Part shown: in pieces, positions 25,216 to 34,881 of the stretch | Layout of the letters: each line of letters starts with the position of its first letter | Position numbering within the stretch: the stretch's first letter is position 1 | Origin: an uncultured Clostridia bacterium | GTDB taxonomy: Bacteria; Bacillota; Clostridia; Christensenellales; Borkfalkiaceae | DNA length: 64,000 nt | Reading direction: 5' to 3' | Assembly (NCBI GenBank): GCA_947589085.1 | Contig: CANPZD010000001.1 | Span: forward strand, 124,001 to 188,000 | Notes under the pieces: model-generated | Told to the model about the DNA's origin: nothing | Seen by the model: only the letters and a program-made list of their open reading frames with translations | Databases searched by the model: none | Position numbers and translations under genes: made by a program

Positions 25216-27395
25216 TCATCCCACCAATTTTCCGGGAGCTGTTGCCTGCCTTCGATCCGGATGCGGGGGAGTACGACGGGCGTTCCCTCGTTTCCGTGAT
25301 ACACCGGTATGACGGTGTAGAGGTAGCTTTCGCCCGCACAGACGGAATTGTCGCAGATCGTTTTCTGAAATTTTCCTCGATAGACCGTGGTAATTTGACC
25401 GCGGTTTTCTCTTTTTATGATATAATCATAGTACTCTGCTTGACATAATACTATGGATACGCTCCCATTATTTACGGAAATTTTGGGCGTTTTGATGGTC
25501 GGCAGCGAATATTTGGTGCATTTTTCTTTCGGGAGCTGCGAACGCTTGAAATAGTCGTCTATCTTTTCCGTTATGGGCGCGGCGGGATCCGCAAGCACGA
25601 TTTTATGGTCCGATTCGTATTCCGATCTGTCGTAAGCGATGCGTTCCACGCCGGCGGGCGGCGTAAAAGCGGAGGGCGCGGAACGCGCGTAGAGGGCTTC
25701 CAGAATGCGCATGGCGTGGTTGGCGGGAAGTCCTCCGCCGGTCGCCCGGACGGCGGAATTGTCGGCGTTGCCCATCCATACGGCGACGACGTCCTGCGGC
25801 GTATAGGCGATCGTATAGGCGTCGAGATTGCCTTTTTTTCCTTCGGCGGTGCCCGTCTTTGCGGAGACCGGAAAGGGAAGTCCGCTGAGTTTTTTTGCGG
25901 TGCCCGTTTTCGCGGCGGTATTCAGCATATCGTTGAGTAAAAAACACGTTTCCTGCGAAAATACGCGTTTTTCGTTCGCGCCGCGTTGATAAATCAGGCG
26001 GCCCCGGCCGTCCTCGATGCGGCGGATCGTGCCGGACGGCGCATAGGTCCCTCCCTTTGCAAGGACGGCATAACCGTCTGCAAGCTGACGGAGCGTAAAT
26101 CCTTCGCGCATTCCTCCGAGCGCGAGCGCAAGCGAGTAGTCCTCCCGCGGGACATGCAGGCCCATGCGTTCGAGATAAGAGGCGCCTCGTTCGATCCCCA
26201 TGGAATTCAGGATCTTTACGGCGGGAATATTCACGCTGTGCGAGAGGGCGTAGCGCACGCTCATATAGGTATCGGAGGCGCCGTCGGCGTCGTCGGGGCA
26301 ATAGCCCGCGAAATCCGTGCGTTCATCGAGAATGGGGGTCGCGGGACTGATATAATCTTCTTCGAGGGCGGGGCCGTATACGAGCAGAGGCTTGATCGTC
26401 GAAGCGGGGAGCCGCTTGGGCGACCCCACGGTGGAATGATACGCTTTCAGCAGATTTTCCCGGGCGCCGCGCACGGCGAGGGTGATCCCGCTCTCCGCCT
26501 GCGTCTCTTCGAGAACGCTCTGCAGCGCCGGATCGTACGCCGTGTAGACGCGCATGGAAGCCAGATAGCTTGATTTTACGTCGGGAAAGAGTTCTTCGAT
26601 CTCGTCGTATACGAGCGCAAAGTACGCGTTGCCGCTCTTGGACTCCGCGGGGGCGGAAGGGAGAGGCTCGGCGAGGGCGGCGCTGTATTGCGCTTGGTCG
26701 AGATAACCCTGATCTTTCATGAGCGAAAGCACGAAATTGCGCCGCGCAAGGCATTTTTGCGGATTTTTGAAGGGGGAATAGCGGTTGGGAGATTTGACGA
26801 GCGCCGCGAGCAGCGCGCATTCGCCGGGCGTGAGCGTTTCCGGGGTTTTTCCGAAGTAGAAGCGTGCTGCGCCCGCGATCCCGAATGCGCTGTGCCCGAA
26901 ATAGATGGAATTGAGATAGAGTTCCAGAATTTCCTCTTTGGAATATTTTTTTTCGAGAATGCGCGTAAGTTTGAATTCTTTGAGTTTTCGGCTGAACGTT
27001 TTTTCGCTCGTCAGGTGCGTATTTTTGATGAGCTGTTGGGAGATGGTGGAGGCGCCTTCGCGGAAGGAAAAGCTGGCGATATTTTTCAGCGCGGCTCTTG
27101 CGATCCCGCGGAGATCGAATCCGTTGTGGTGATAAAACCGTTTATCTTCCACGGCAACGAACGCATCGGGCAAATATTCCGGAAACGCTTCGTAGGGCAC
27201 GTCGGCATTGCGGTTTGCCGCTTCGATCTCCGTTCCGTTTGCGTCGAACATGCGAATGTGTTCGGTCTGCAGCGTCAATTTCTGCGGATCCAGCCGCACG
27301 CCGGCCGTCACGCCGAGGTAGGCGAAGAACGCCGCAAGCAAAAAAAGACCGAATATCGAGAGCACAATACCGAGAACGGCAAATGTTTTTTTCAT
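25212..27395 (-). CDS. Class A penicillin-binding protein (PBP1A-like)
   Basis: A 727-aa bifunctional peptidoglycan synthase with an N-terminal membrane anchor (about 6-30). The glycosyltransferase domain shows EDKRFYHHNGFD and EGASTISQQLIKN. The transpeptidase has SxxK as STIK (Ser332), SxN as SVN in SHSVNIPAV, and KTGT in SAKTGTAEG. After the catalytic domain is an extension of about 130 residues with two paired Cys-like positions (KCTKY, ICDNSVC). It lies alone on the minus strand, with no strong promoter or Shine-Dalgarno recognised. Confidence 0.93.
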   Translation of the reverse strand: MKKTFAVLGIVLSIFGLFLLAAFFAYLGVTAGVRLDPQKLTLQTEHIRMFDANGTEIEAANRNADVPYEAFPEYLPDAFVAVEDKRFYHHNGFDLRGIARAALKNIASFSFREGASTISQQLIKNTHLTSEKTFSRKLKEFKLTRILEKKYSKEEILELYLNSIYFGHSAFGIAGAARFYFGKTPETLTPGECALLAALVKSPNRYSPFKNPQKCLARRNFVLSLMKDQGYLDQAQYSAALAEPLPSAPAESKSGNAYFALVYDEIEELFPDVKSSYLASMRVYTAYDPALQSVLEETQAESGITLAVRGARENLLKAYHSTVGSPKRLPASTIKPLLVYGPALEEDYISPATPILDERTDFAGYCPDDADGASDTYMSVRYALSHSVNIPAVKILNSMGIERGASYLERMGLHVPREDYSLALALGGMREGFTLRQLADGYAVLAKGGTYAPSGTIRRIEDGRGRLIYQRGANEKRVFSQETCFLLNDMLNTAAKTGTAKKLSGLPFPVSAKTGTAEGKKGNLDAYTIAYTPQDVVAVWMGNADNSAVRATGGGLPANHAMRILEALYARSAPSAFTPPAGVERIAYDRSEYESDHKIVLADPAAPITEKIDDYFKRSQLPKEKCTKYSLPTIKTPKISVNNGSVSIVLCQAEYYDYIIKRENRGQITTVYRGKFQKTICDNSVCAGESYLYTVIPVYHGNEGTPVVLPRIRIEGRQQLPENWWDD

Positions 27396-27449
27396 CGGTT
27401 ATAGTATTCGTCTCTTTGGAAAAAATTTTCGTGATGTCATTTTGTTTTG

Positions 27450-27478
27450 TTGAAAAATCGCCCGATCCGTGTTATAAT
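27450..27478 (+). promoter_or_regulatory. Promoter of the sirtuin-miaB-mutS-mutL-miaA operon
   Basis: TTGAAA (27450-27455), 17-bp spacer, TATAAT (27473-27478), 19 bp before the sirtuin ATG. Confidence 0.8.
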
Positions 27479-27497
27479 AAGGAATCGGAGGAGCCTT

Positions 27498-28205
27498 ATG
27501 ACGTTGCAGGAACTTGTAAACGGCGCAAACCGCATCGTATTTTTCGGCGGGGCGGGCGTCTCTACGGAGAGCGGCATTCCGGATTTCCGATCCGAAGACG
27601 GGCTTTACCGCACGGAATACGACGTTCCGCCCGAGACGATTTTGAGCGCGGACTATTTTTATGCTCATCCGAAGGAATTTTTTAAGTTTTACCGCGCCAA
27701 AATGCTGCCGCTTCGGGCGCAGCCGAACGCCGCGCATAAAAAGTTGGCCGAAATGGAGCAAAAGGGAAAGCTTTCGGCCGTCGTTACGCAGAACATCGAC
27801 GGACTCCATCAGGCTGCCGGCAGCAAAAACGTATTCGAACTGCACGGGAGCATCCACAGAAACCATTGTCTCCGCTGCGGAAAAGCATATTCCGCGGAGG
27901 ATATCGCGCGCTCCGAGGGCGTTCCGCGCTGCGCTTGCGGCGGAACGATCAAGCCGGACGTCGTATTGTACGGCGAGCCGCTCGACGAAGCGACGGTAGA
28001 GGGGGCGGTCCGCGCGATTTCCGGCGCCGATCTTCTCATCGTTGCGGGGACTTCGCTGACAGTCTGGCCGGCAGCCGGATTTCTGCGTTATTTTCACGTC
28101 GGTCGGCTTGTTCTGATCAACCGCGGCGAAACATATCTGGACGCAACTTGCGATCTCGTCATAAGAGAAAACGTCGGGGAGGTTTTTGCCAAGCTCATCG
28201 TATGA
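27498..28205 (+). CDS. cobB: Sir2-family NAD-dependent protein deacylase (sirtuin)
   Basis: A 235-aa sirtuin that removes acyl groups from lysines, using NAD+. It has GGAGVSTESGIPDFRS (about 16-31), QNIDGLH, the catalytic His in ELHGSIH, a zinc site with CLRC and CAC, and PDVVLYGE. The start at 27498 follows GGAGGAG at 27487-27493. It overlaps miaB by 4 bp and so leads a DNA-repair and tRNA-modification operon. Confidence 0.92.
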   Translation: MTLQELVNGANRIVFFGGAGVSTESGIPDFRSEDGLYRTEYDVPPETILSADYFYAHPKEFFKFYRAKMLPLRAQPNAAHKKLAEMEQKGKLSAVVTQNIDGLHQAAGSKNVFELHGSIHRNHCLRCGKAYSAEDIARSEGVPRCACGGTIKPDVVLYGEPLDEATVEGAVRAISGADLLIVAGTSLTVWPAAGFLRYFHVGRLVLINRGETYLDATCDLVIRENVGEVFAKLIV

Positions 28206-29506
28206 ACTATCACATCGTCACTTACGGCTGTCAGATGAATCTGCACGAGTCGGAAAAAATCGCGGGGATCCTCAAAGAAAAGGGGTATACGGAGCAATCC
28301 TCCATGGAAGAGGCGGATATCATCGTTTTTAATACCTGTTGTATCCGCGAGAATGCGGAAAACCACGCATTCGGCAACATCGGCGCGCTGAAACGGCTCA
28401 AACGGGAGAAGAAAGATCTTCTGATCGCCGTCGGCGGCTGCATGGTACAGGAAGAGGGCAAGGCGAACCTGCTCAAAGAGAAGTTTCCCTTCATCGATAT
28501 TCTCTTCGGCACGCACGATCTTCCCGGATTCGGCGCGCTCATCGACGCCGCGCGCGCCCGGAAAAAAACCGTGATCTCGATCTCGGACGAGAGGCGGGAG
28601 ACGGAGGACGGAATTTCTCCCGTGCGGACGAGTTATCCCAATGCGTGGGTAAACATTACATACGGCTGCAACAACTTTTGTTCGTACTGCATTGTTCCCT
28701 ACGTGCGCGGGCGCGAGCGTTCGCGGAATGCGGATCGGATCCTGAACGAAGTCGCGGCGCTCATAAAAGACGGCTATAAAGAGATCACGCTTCTCGGGCA
28801 GAATGTAGATTCCTATCGCGGAGAGGACGGCACGACGTTTCCGCAGCTTCTCGACCGCGTCGCTTCTCTGGAAGGCGATTTTCGCGTGCGGTTTATGACG
28901 TCGCATCCCAAGGATTTTACGGAAGATCTCGTTGCGGTCATGAAAAAGCACCGCAAGATCTGCAAGCACCTGCATCTTCCCGTGCAGTCCGGCAACGATC
29001 GGATCCTGCGGCTCATGAACCGCCGTTATACGCGCGAAAAGTATCTTGCGGATCTTGCCGCGCTCAGGCGCGAGATCCCGGACTGCGAGGTGACCACCGA
29101 TCTCATCGTGGCGTTCCCCACGGAAACGGAGGAGGAATTTCGCGATACGCTTTCTCTCGTGGAAGAGGCGGATTTTTCGTCTGCCTTCATGTTCATCTAT
29201 TCCCCCCGTAAAGGGACAAGGGCTGCGGAGATGGAGGGGAGGATCCCCGAAGAAGTCGCAAAGGATCGGATCGCCCGCTTGATTGCGCTCGTCAATTCCA
29301 AAACGCGCGAAAAGAGCGCAAAATATGTGGGAAAGACCGTTGAAATTCTCTGCGAGGACTTCGACGAGAAGAAGAATATGTATCTCGGGCGCGACGAATA
29401 CGGCCGCATGGGGTATTTTCGCAGCGAAAGGAACAGGATCGGAGAATTCGTCAACCTGAAGATCACGGAAGCAAACGGCATTTCCCTGTACGGGGAAGCG
29501 GAATAA
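28202..29506 (+). CDS. miaB: tRNA-2-methylthio-N6-dimethylallyladenosine synthase
   Basis: A 434-aa radical SAM methylthiotransferase that adds the 2-methylthio group to i6A37 of tRNA. The N-terminal cluster-binding Cys lie in TYGCQMN, NTCCIREN and VGGCMVQ; the radical SAM cluster is CNNFCSYC; a TRAM domain ends the protein. The ATG overlaps the sirtuin stop (ATGA). It works on the product of MiaA, encoded three genes downstream. Confidence 0.96.
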   Translation: MNYHIVTYGCQMNLHESEKIAGILKEKGYTEQSSMEEADIIVFNTCCIRENAENHAFGNIGALKRLKREKKDLLIAVGGCMVQEEGKANLLKEKFPFIDILFGTHDLPGFGALIDAARARKKTVISISDERRETEDGISPVRTSYPNAWVNITYGCNNFCSYCIVPYVRGRERSRNADRILNEVAALIKDGYKEITLLGQNVDSYRGEDGTTFPQLLDRVASLEGDFRVRFMTSHPKDFTEDLVAVMKKHRKICKHLHLPVQSGNDRILRLMNRRYTREKYLADLAALRREIPDCEVTTDLIVAFPTETEEEFRDTLSLVEEADFSSAFMFIYSPRKGTRAAEMEGRIPEEVAKDRIARLIALVNSKTREKSAKYVGKTVEILCEDFDEKKNMYLGRDEYGRMGYFRSERNRIGEFVNLKITEANGISLYGEAE

Positions 29507-29519
29507 CGGAGGAAACACG

Positions 29520-32072
29520 ATGGCGCTTTCACCTATGATGGAGCATTGGCAAAAGATCAAGGACGCCTATCCGGACTGTATCGTATTTTACCGTCTCGGG
29601 GACTTCTACGAGATGTTCTTCGACGACGCGATCAAAGCGAGTTCCATTCTCGATCTCACGCTGACGGGAAGAGATTGCGGGCTTCCGGAGAGAGCGCCGA
29701 TGTGCGGCGTTCCCTATCACGCGGCGGACGTATATATTCAGAAACTTGTCGAAAGCGGTCTGCGCGTGGCGATTTGCGAACAGCTCTCCGATCCCAAGGA
29801 ATCCAAGGGAATGGTAGATCGTGACGTCATCCGCGTCGTGACGGCGGGCACCGTCATCGAGGGCAGCCTGCTCGACGAAAAGAAGAGCAATTATATCGCG
29901 TGCGCCTACCGCGAAGGGAAAAAATTCGCGCTCGCCCGGGCGGATATCACGACGGGCGAATTTGCCGCGGTCGAGGAAGAGGATGCGGAAAAACTCATTT
30001 CCGATCTCGTGAATCTCTCGGTCGTCGAAATCATCTGCAACGAAGAGGCGCTGTTTGCGTTGAAGGAATATGCGGAGACGGATCGGATCCTGCCGCCGCT
30101 CTCCTGCTATCTTCCGTGGGCGTTTTCCCGCGAGAGCGCGGAAAAGAACATCAAGGCGCAATTTTCCGTCTCTTCTCTCGAGGCGCTGGGGCTGAGCGGG
30201 GAATCCGCGGCCGCGCGTGCGGCCGGCGCGCTCATCGAATATCTGCGCGATACGCAAAAACACAGTCTGAAAAATATCAATACCTTGCGATATTCGGACG
30301 GCTGTACCGCGATGAAGCTGGATCCTGCGGCCGTACGCAATCTCGACATTCTCAAAAACAACGCCGAGGGCAAAAAATACGGCTCGCTCTTATGGCTTCT
30401 CGACCGGACCCGGACGGGAATGGGCGCCAGACGCCTGACGAATCTGCTTACAAGTCCGCTTGCGGACAAGGCGGAGATCGAAGCGCGGCTCGACGCGGTA
30501 GACGAGCTGTTTCAGGCGACCGTCGTCCGCATGGGTATTTCCGATATGCTTGCGGGCGTCCGCGATATCGAGCGGCTTGCGGGCAGGATCTCCAACGGAA
30601 ATCTTCAGCCCGGCGATTGTCTTGCGCTCTCTTCTTCGCTTGCCGTGGTGCCCAATCTCAGATTTCAGCTTACGGGGTTCACCTCCCGTCCGCTCGTCGG
30701 CGTCGCGCGGGAACTCGTGGATACGAAGGAGATCTGCGCGCTGCTCGACGCCGCGATCGATCCGCGGGCGACGACGCTCAAAGAGGGGGAATATATCCGC
30801 CAAGGATATAATCCGCGGCTCGACGAACTGCGCGACGTAAAGGAGCACGGCCGTTCGATGCTTGCGGAACTCGAAGCGCGCGAGCGCGAACGCACGGGGA
30901 TCCGCACGCTCAAAGTGGGGTACAACCGCGTATTCGGCTATTATATCGAAGTCAGCAATTCGTTCAAAGACAAAGTTCCGTATGATTACACGCGCAAGCA
31001 GACGCTGTCCACGGGCGAGCGGTATATCAACGAAGAGTTGAAAACGCTCGAAAATAAGATTTTGGGCAGCGATGAAGAGGCGCAGCGCTTGCAGGAACAG
31101 CTGTACGCCGAATTGCTCGCGGTGCTCGAAAAAAATCTTCGGGTTCTGCAGCGCGTGGCGGCGGCGGTGGCCGAGCTGGATTGTCTCACGTCGCTTGCCA
31201 TTGTTTCCAAAGAAAACAAATATACAAGACCGGTCATGAAAACGGAGGGGGAACTTCGGATCGAAGAGGGAAGGCACCCCGTCGTCGAAAAGATTTCCAA
31301 GGAAAGATTCGTCCCGAACGACTGTCTGCTCGACGGCGGCGAAAACCGTACCATGGTGATCACCGGTCCCAATATGGCGGGCAAATCGACGTATTTGCGT
31401 CAGGTTGCCCTCATCGTGTTCATGGCGCATATCGGCTGTTTCGTTCCCGCAAAGTATGCGGAGATCCCCATTACGGACAGGATCTTTACGAGGATCGGGG
31501 CGAGCGATAACCTGATCCTCGACAGAAGCACGTTTATGGTGGAGATGACGGAGGTCGCAAACATTCTTCACAACGCGACGGGAAGGAGCCTTCTCATCCT
31601 TGACGAGGTGGGGCGCGGAACGAGCACGTTCGACGGACTTGCGATCGCGTGGGCGGTCATCGAACACCTCACGGAAACAGTGCGCGCCAAAACGCTGTTT
31701 GCCACGCATTACCACGAGCTGACGGAGTTGGAAGGGAAACTCGACGGGGTTAAAAATTATAAGATCAGCGTACGGGAGATCGGCGGAACGATCGTATTTT
31801 TGCGCAAGATCGCGCGTGGAGGCGCTTCCCGCAGTTTCGGCGTGGAAGTCGCGGCGCTCGCCGGCGTGCCCAAAGAAGTGACCGACCGCGCCAAGGCGAT
31901 CCTGAAAATGCTGGAAAAGACGGAGGCGCGCCGTCCCGCCATGGTGGAAAACGAAGCGGAAGGGGAACCCGAGGTCGATCTTCGCGCCGAGCTGGAAGGA
32001 CTGGACGTCAACGTGCTCACGCCGTTGCAGGCGCTTGCCATTCTGTCGGAATGGAAGGAGAAACTCAGATGA
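29520..32072 (+). CDS. mutS: DNA mismatch repair protein MutS
   Basis: An 850-aa mismatch sensor. The mismatch-probing FYE is in GDFYEMF near residue 38; the ATPase has GPNMAGKST (Walker A), LLILDEVGRGTST (Walker B) and ATHYHELTELE; IARGGASRSFGVEVA is the family helix-turn-helix region. GGAGG precedes the ATG. It overlaps mutL by 4 bp. Confidence 0.97.
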   Translation: MALSPMMEHWQKIKDAYPDCIVFYRLGDFYEMFFDDAIKASSILDLTLTGRDCGLPERAPMCGVPYHAADVYIQKLVESGLRVAICEQLSDPKESKGMVDRDVIRVVTAGTVIEGSLLDEKKSNYIACAYREGKKFALARADITTGEFAAVEEEDAEKLISDLVNLSVVEIICNEEALFALKEYAETDRILPPLSCYLPWAFSRESAEKNIKAQFSVSSLEALGLSGESAAARAAGALIEYLRDTQKHSLKNINTLRYSDGCTAMKLDPAAVRNLDILKNNAEGKKYGSLLWLLDRTRTGMGARRLTNLLTSPLADKAEIEARLDAVDELFQATVVRMGISDMLAGVRDIERLAGRISNGNLQPGDCLALSSSLAVVPNLRFQLTGFTSRPLVGVARELVDTKEICALLDAAIDPRATTLKEGEYIRQGYNPRLDELRDVKEHGRSMLAELEARERERTGIRTLKVGYNRVFGYYIEVSNSFKDKVPYDYTRKQTLSTGERYINEELKTLENKILGSDEEAQRLQEQLYAELLAVLEKNLRVLQRVAAAVAELDCLTSLAIVSKENKYTRPVMKTEGELRIEEGRHPVVEKISKERFVPNDCLLDGGENRTMVITGPNMAGKSTYLRQVALIVFMAHIGCFVPAKYAEIPITDRIFTRIGASDNLILDRSTFMVEMTEVANILHNATGRSLLILDEVGRGTSTFDGLAIAWAVIEHLTETVRAKTLFATHYHELTELEGKLDGVKNYKISVREIGGTIVFLRKIARGGASRSFGVEVAALAGVPKEVTDRAKAILKMLEKTEARRPAMVENEAEGEPEVDLRAELEGLDVNVLTPLQALAILSEWKEKLR

Positions 32073-33976
32073 ATAAGATCAATTTGCTCACCCCGGACGT
32101 CTACAATAAGATCGCAGCCGGCGAAGTGGTCGACCGACCGTACTCCGTGGTAAAAGAGCTTGTAGAAAACGCCGTCGACGCGGGCGCGACGCAGATTTCC
32201 GTGGAGATCGAAGGCGGCGGAAAAACGCTTGTCCGCGTCACGGACAACGGCGGAGGCATCGAAAAGGACGATCTTGTCGCAGCCTATTCTCCGCATGCGA
32301 CGAGTAAATTGAAGTGCGCGGAAGATCTGTTCGGCGTGACGACGTTGGGGTTCCGCGGAGAGGCGATCGCGTCCATTGCAGCCGTTTCCCGGATGAAGAT
32401 CGTCTCGCGCGTTCCGGAGAAAGACGCCTATTCGCTCGGGTGCGTCGGCGGAAAGACGGGCGCGCTTCTGCCTGCCGCGGGCGCGCAGGGGACGGAAGTG
32501 ACGGTAGAGGATCTCTTTTTCAATACGCCGGCCCGCCTGAAATTTTTGAAGTCCGACGCGCAGGAGGAGAGCGACGTCGCAAATATGATGGCGCGCTTCA
32601 TTTTATCCCGCCCCGAAATTTCTTTCACCTATACAAGCGCGGGGAAACTCAGATACCGTTCGTTCGGCGACGGTCTTTCTTCCGCGCTGGCCTGCGTTTA
32701 CGGCGCCGAGATCCTTTCCGATCTCTTTGAGATCCATGCGGACAAGCATGGGATCCGGCTCCATGGATTTATCGGCAATCAAAATTTTTCCAAGCCGAAC
32801 CGCACGTATCAGAGTTTGTTCGTAAACGGCCGGTACGTCGTCAATCAGACGGTGTCGGCAGCGGTCTCGAACGCGTATGCGAGCTACCTCATGAAACGGC
32901 AATATCCGTTCTATGTGCTCTTTTTGGATGTTCCGCCCGAAATCGTGGACGTGAACGTGCATCCCAACAAGGCGGACGTGCGGTTTGCGGACAATCAGAT
33001 CATTTACGGAAGCGTCTATTCCGTGATCTCGGCCGTTCTTGACGGAAATTCGCGCGCGCTGGAATATTTGGCGAATGTCCCGAAGCCGAAAGCGCCGTTT
33101 GAGGCGGCTCTCGGTGCGGGCGGCGCGGAAAAGACGGCGGAACCGCGTGCATATTCCGTTCCGCTCCCGGCTTCGCCTTCCGAAAAGCCGGCGATGACGT
33201 ACGAGCAGGCGAAAAAAGAGCTGCAATTCGAAATTCCGCCGATCTTGGGGAAAGTCAATCTTCCGGCGCGGGGAACGGAAAAACCGTATGCCATGGAAGT
33301 CAATGCGCCCGCGGCCGCAGAAGCCGCGCGGGAGGACGCGTTCGAAGAGAACCGCAAATTTCTTCTCGAACAGGAAAAGAAACGGCAGCAACGCGTCGAT
33401 CCCGCCTCGCTGCAATTCAAGGGAGAGCTGTTCCGCACCTATCTTTTTTACGAATGCGGCGACGAAGCATACATCGTAGATCAGCATGCCGCGCACGAGC
33501 GGATCCTCTATGACGCGCTGTGCGAGCGGCTTGCGGCGCGGAACGTCGTATCGCAGCCCATGCTTGTGCCGTACGTCAAGAAACTCAACGCGCAGGAATT
33601 TACGTTTCTCCGGTCGAATTTCGACATTTTACGGGAAATCGGCTTCGATATCGCGGAATTCGGCGGAAATTTCGTGAAAATTTCGGCTGTACCGACCGAT
33701 CTCATGCAGATCGATCTCAACGCGTTTTTCGATGAAATTCTTTCCTCTTTGGAATCCCTGCGCGCAATCAAACTCTCGGATCTTTTGAAAGAAAAGCTTG
33801 CTTCGGCCGCCTGCAAAGCGGCGGTCAAGGGCGGAGAAAGGCTTTCCGACGGAGAGGTGCGCGCGCTCCTTGAAAGAATGAACGGCAACATGGGGCTGAA
33901 ATGTCCGCACGGGCGCCCCGTTGCCGTGCACATCAAAAAGAGCGAAATGGAAAAACTCTTCAAACGTATCGTATGA
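32069..33976 (+). CDS. mutL: DNA mismatch repair protein MutL, endonuclease type
   Basis: A 635-aa GHKL ATPase (IAAGEVVDRP, DNGGGI, TLGFRGEAIASI) with a C-terminal endonuclease domain shown by DQHAAHERILYD, SAACKAAVK and CPHGRPVAV. Such MutL proteins nick DNA themselves and occur in bacteria without MutH. The usual last Glu of the DQHA motif is Asp here, a conservative change. The start at 32069 (ATGA overlap with mutS) follows GGAAGGAG; an upstream in-frame ATG at 32051 precedes that site. Confidence 0.96.
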   Translation: MNKINLLTPDVYNKIAAGEVVDRPYSVVKELVENAVDAGATQISVEIEGGGKTLVRVTDNGGGIEKDDLVAAYSPHATSKLKCAEDLFGVTTLGFRGEAIASIAAVSRMKIVSRVPEKDAYSLGCVGGKTGALLPAAGAQGTEVTVEDLFFNTPARLKFLKSDAQEESDVANMMARFILSRPEISFTYTSAGKLRYRSFGDGLSSALACVYGAEILSDLFEIHADKHGIRLHGFIGNQNFSKPNRTYQSLFVNGRYVVNQTVSAAVSNAYASYLMKRQYPFYVLFLDVPPEIVDVNVHPNKADVRFADNQIIYGSVYSVISAVLDGNSRALEYLANVPKPKAPFEAALGAGGAEKTAEPRAYSVPLPASPSEKPAMTYEQAKKELQFEIPPILGKVNLPARGTEKPYAMEVNAPAAAEAAREDAFEENRKFLLEQEKKRQQRVDPASLQFKGELFRTYLFYECGDEAYIVDQHAAHERILYDALCERLAARNVVSQPMLVPYVKKLNAQEFTFLRSNFDILREIGFDIAEFGGNFVKISAVPTDLMQIDLNAFFDEILSSLESLRAIKLSDLLKEKLASAACKAAVKGGERLSDGEVRALLERMNGNMGLKCPHGRPVAVHIKKSEMEKLFKRIV

Positions 33977-34881
33977 AAAAATTGCTTGTCATCTGCGGGC
34001 CGACCGCATCGGGAAAGAGCGCGCTCGCCGTCGAATGCGCAAGGCGGTTGGGCGGCGAAGTGGTTTCGTGCGACGCCTTTCTCGTATATCGCGGGTTGAA
34101 TATCGGCACGGCAAAGCCGACGCAAGAGGAGCGGCGGGGCGTCGTTCATCACATGATCGATATCGCCGACCCGCGCGAACGATTTTCGGTGAGCGATTTC
34201 GAGCGGCTTGCCGTTCCCGCCGTGGAGAGCATTCTCGAACGGGGAAAGACGCCCGTTCTCTGCGGCGGTACGGGATTTTATATGAATGCGATTTTGTTCA
34301 AAAGTTCGTTCGGGCATACGCCGGCCTCCGAATCCGTGCGAAAAAAATACGAAGCGATCGCGCGCGAGGAAGGAAGGGAAGCGCTGCATCGGCGGCTTGC
34401 CGCCGTGGATCCCGAGAGCGCGGCAAAATTGCATGCCAACGACGTAAAGCGCGTTGTCCGCGCGCTGGAGATCTTTGAACTGACGGGCGAAAAAAAGAGC
34501 GCGCAGCGCGACGGAACCCAGCCGCGTTATCCCTATAGCGCGTTTGCCGTGAATTTTCCGAGAGAGGAACTCTATGCGCGGATCGGCGAGCGCACGCGGG
34601 CGATGGTGGAGGGCGGTCTTGTGGAAGAAGTGCGTTCTTTGCTTGAAAGCGGCGTTCCCGAAGATGCGCAGTCCATGCAGGGGATCGGCTATAAAGAAGT
34701 GATCGAAAGTCTTAAAAACGGTGATAATTTAAGTATTATGTCAGACATAATAGAGAAAAATACCCGTAATTATGCCAAGCGGCAGATAACTTTTTTCAAA
34801 AAAATGCCGAATTTAAGGTATCTCGCCCCGAAATCGTTGGAAGAGAATGCGAAGGAGATCATTGAGATTTATGAAAATTGA
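33973..34881 (+). CDS. miaA: tRNA dimethylallyltransferase
   Basis: A 302-aa enzyme that prenylates A37 of tRNAs reading UNN codons; MiaB then thiomethylates the product. It has the P-loop CGPTASGKSA (about 8-17), the DAFLVYRGLNIGTAKP region, GGTGFYMNA, and YAKRQITFFKK near the C-terminus. The family usually has SADSMQVY where this has SCDAFLVY. The start overlaps the mutL stop (ATGA). Confidence 0.95.
   Translation: MKKLLVICGPTASGKSALAVECARRLGGEVVSCDAFLVYRGLNIGTAKPTQEERRGVVHHMIDIADPRERFSVSDFERLAVPAVESILERGKTPVLCGGTGFYMNAILFKSSFGHTPASESVRKKYEAIAREEGREALHRRLAAVDPESAAKLHANDVKRVVRALEIFELTGEKKSAQRDGTQPRYPYSAFAVNFPREELYARIGERTRAMVEGGLVEEVRSLLESGVPEDAQSMQGIGYKEVIESLKNGDNLSIMSDIIEKNTRNYAKRQITFFKKMPNLRYLAPKSLEENAKEIIEIYEN

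Noticed and set aside
28094..29560. Long minus-strand frame opposite miaB
   Set aside because: Overlaps the fully recognisable MiaB and has no ribosome-binding site or motif.
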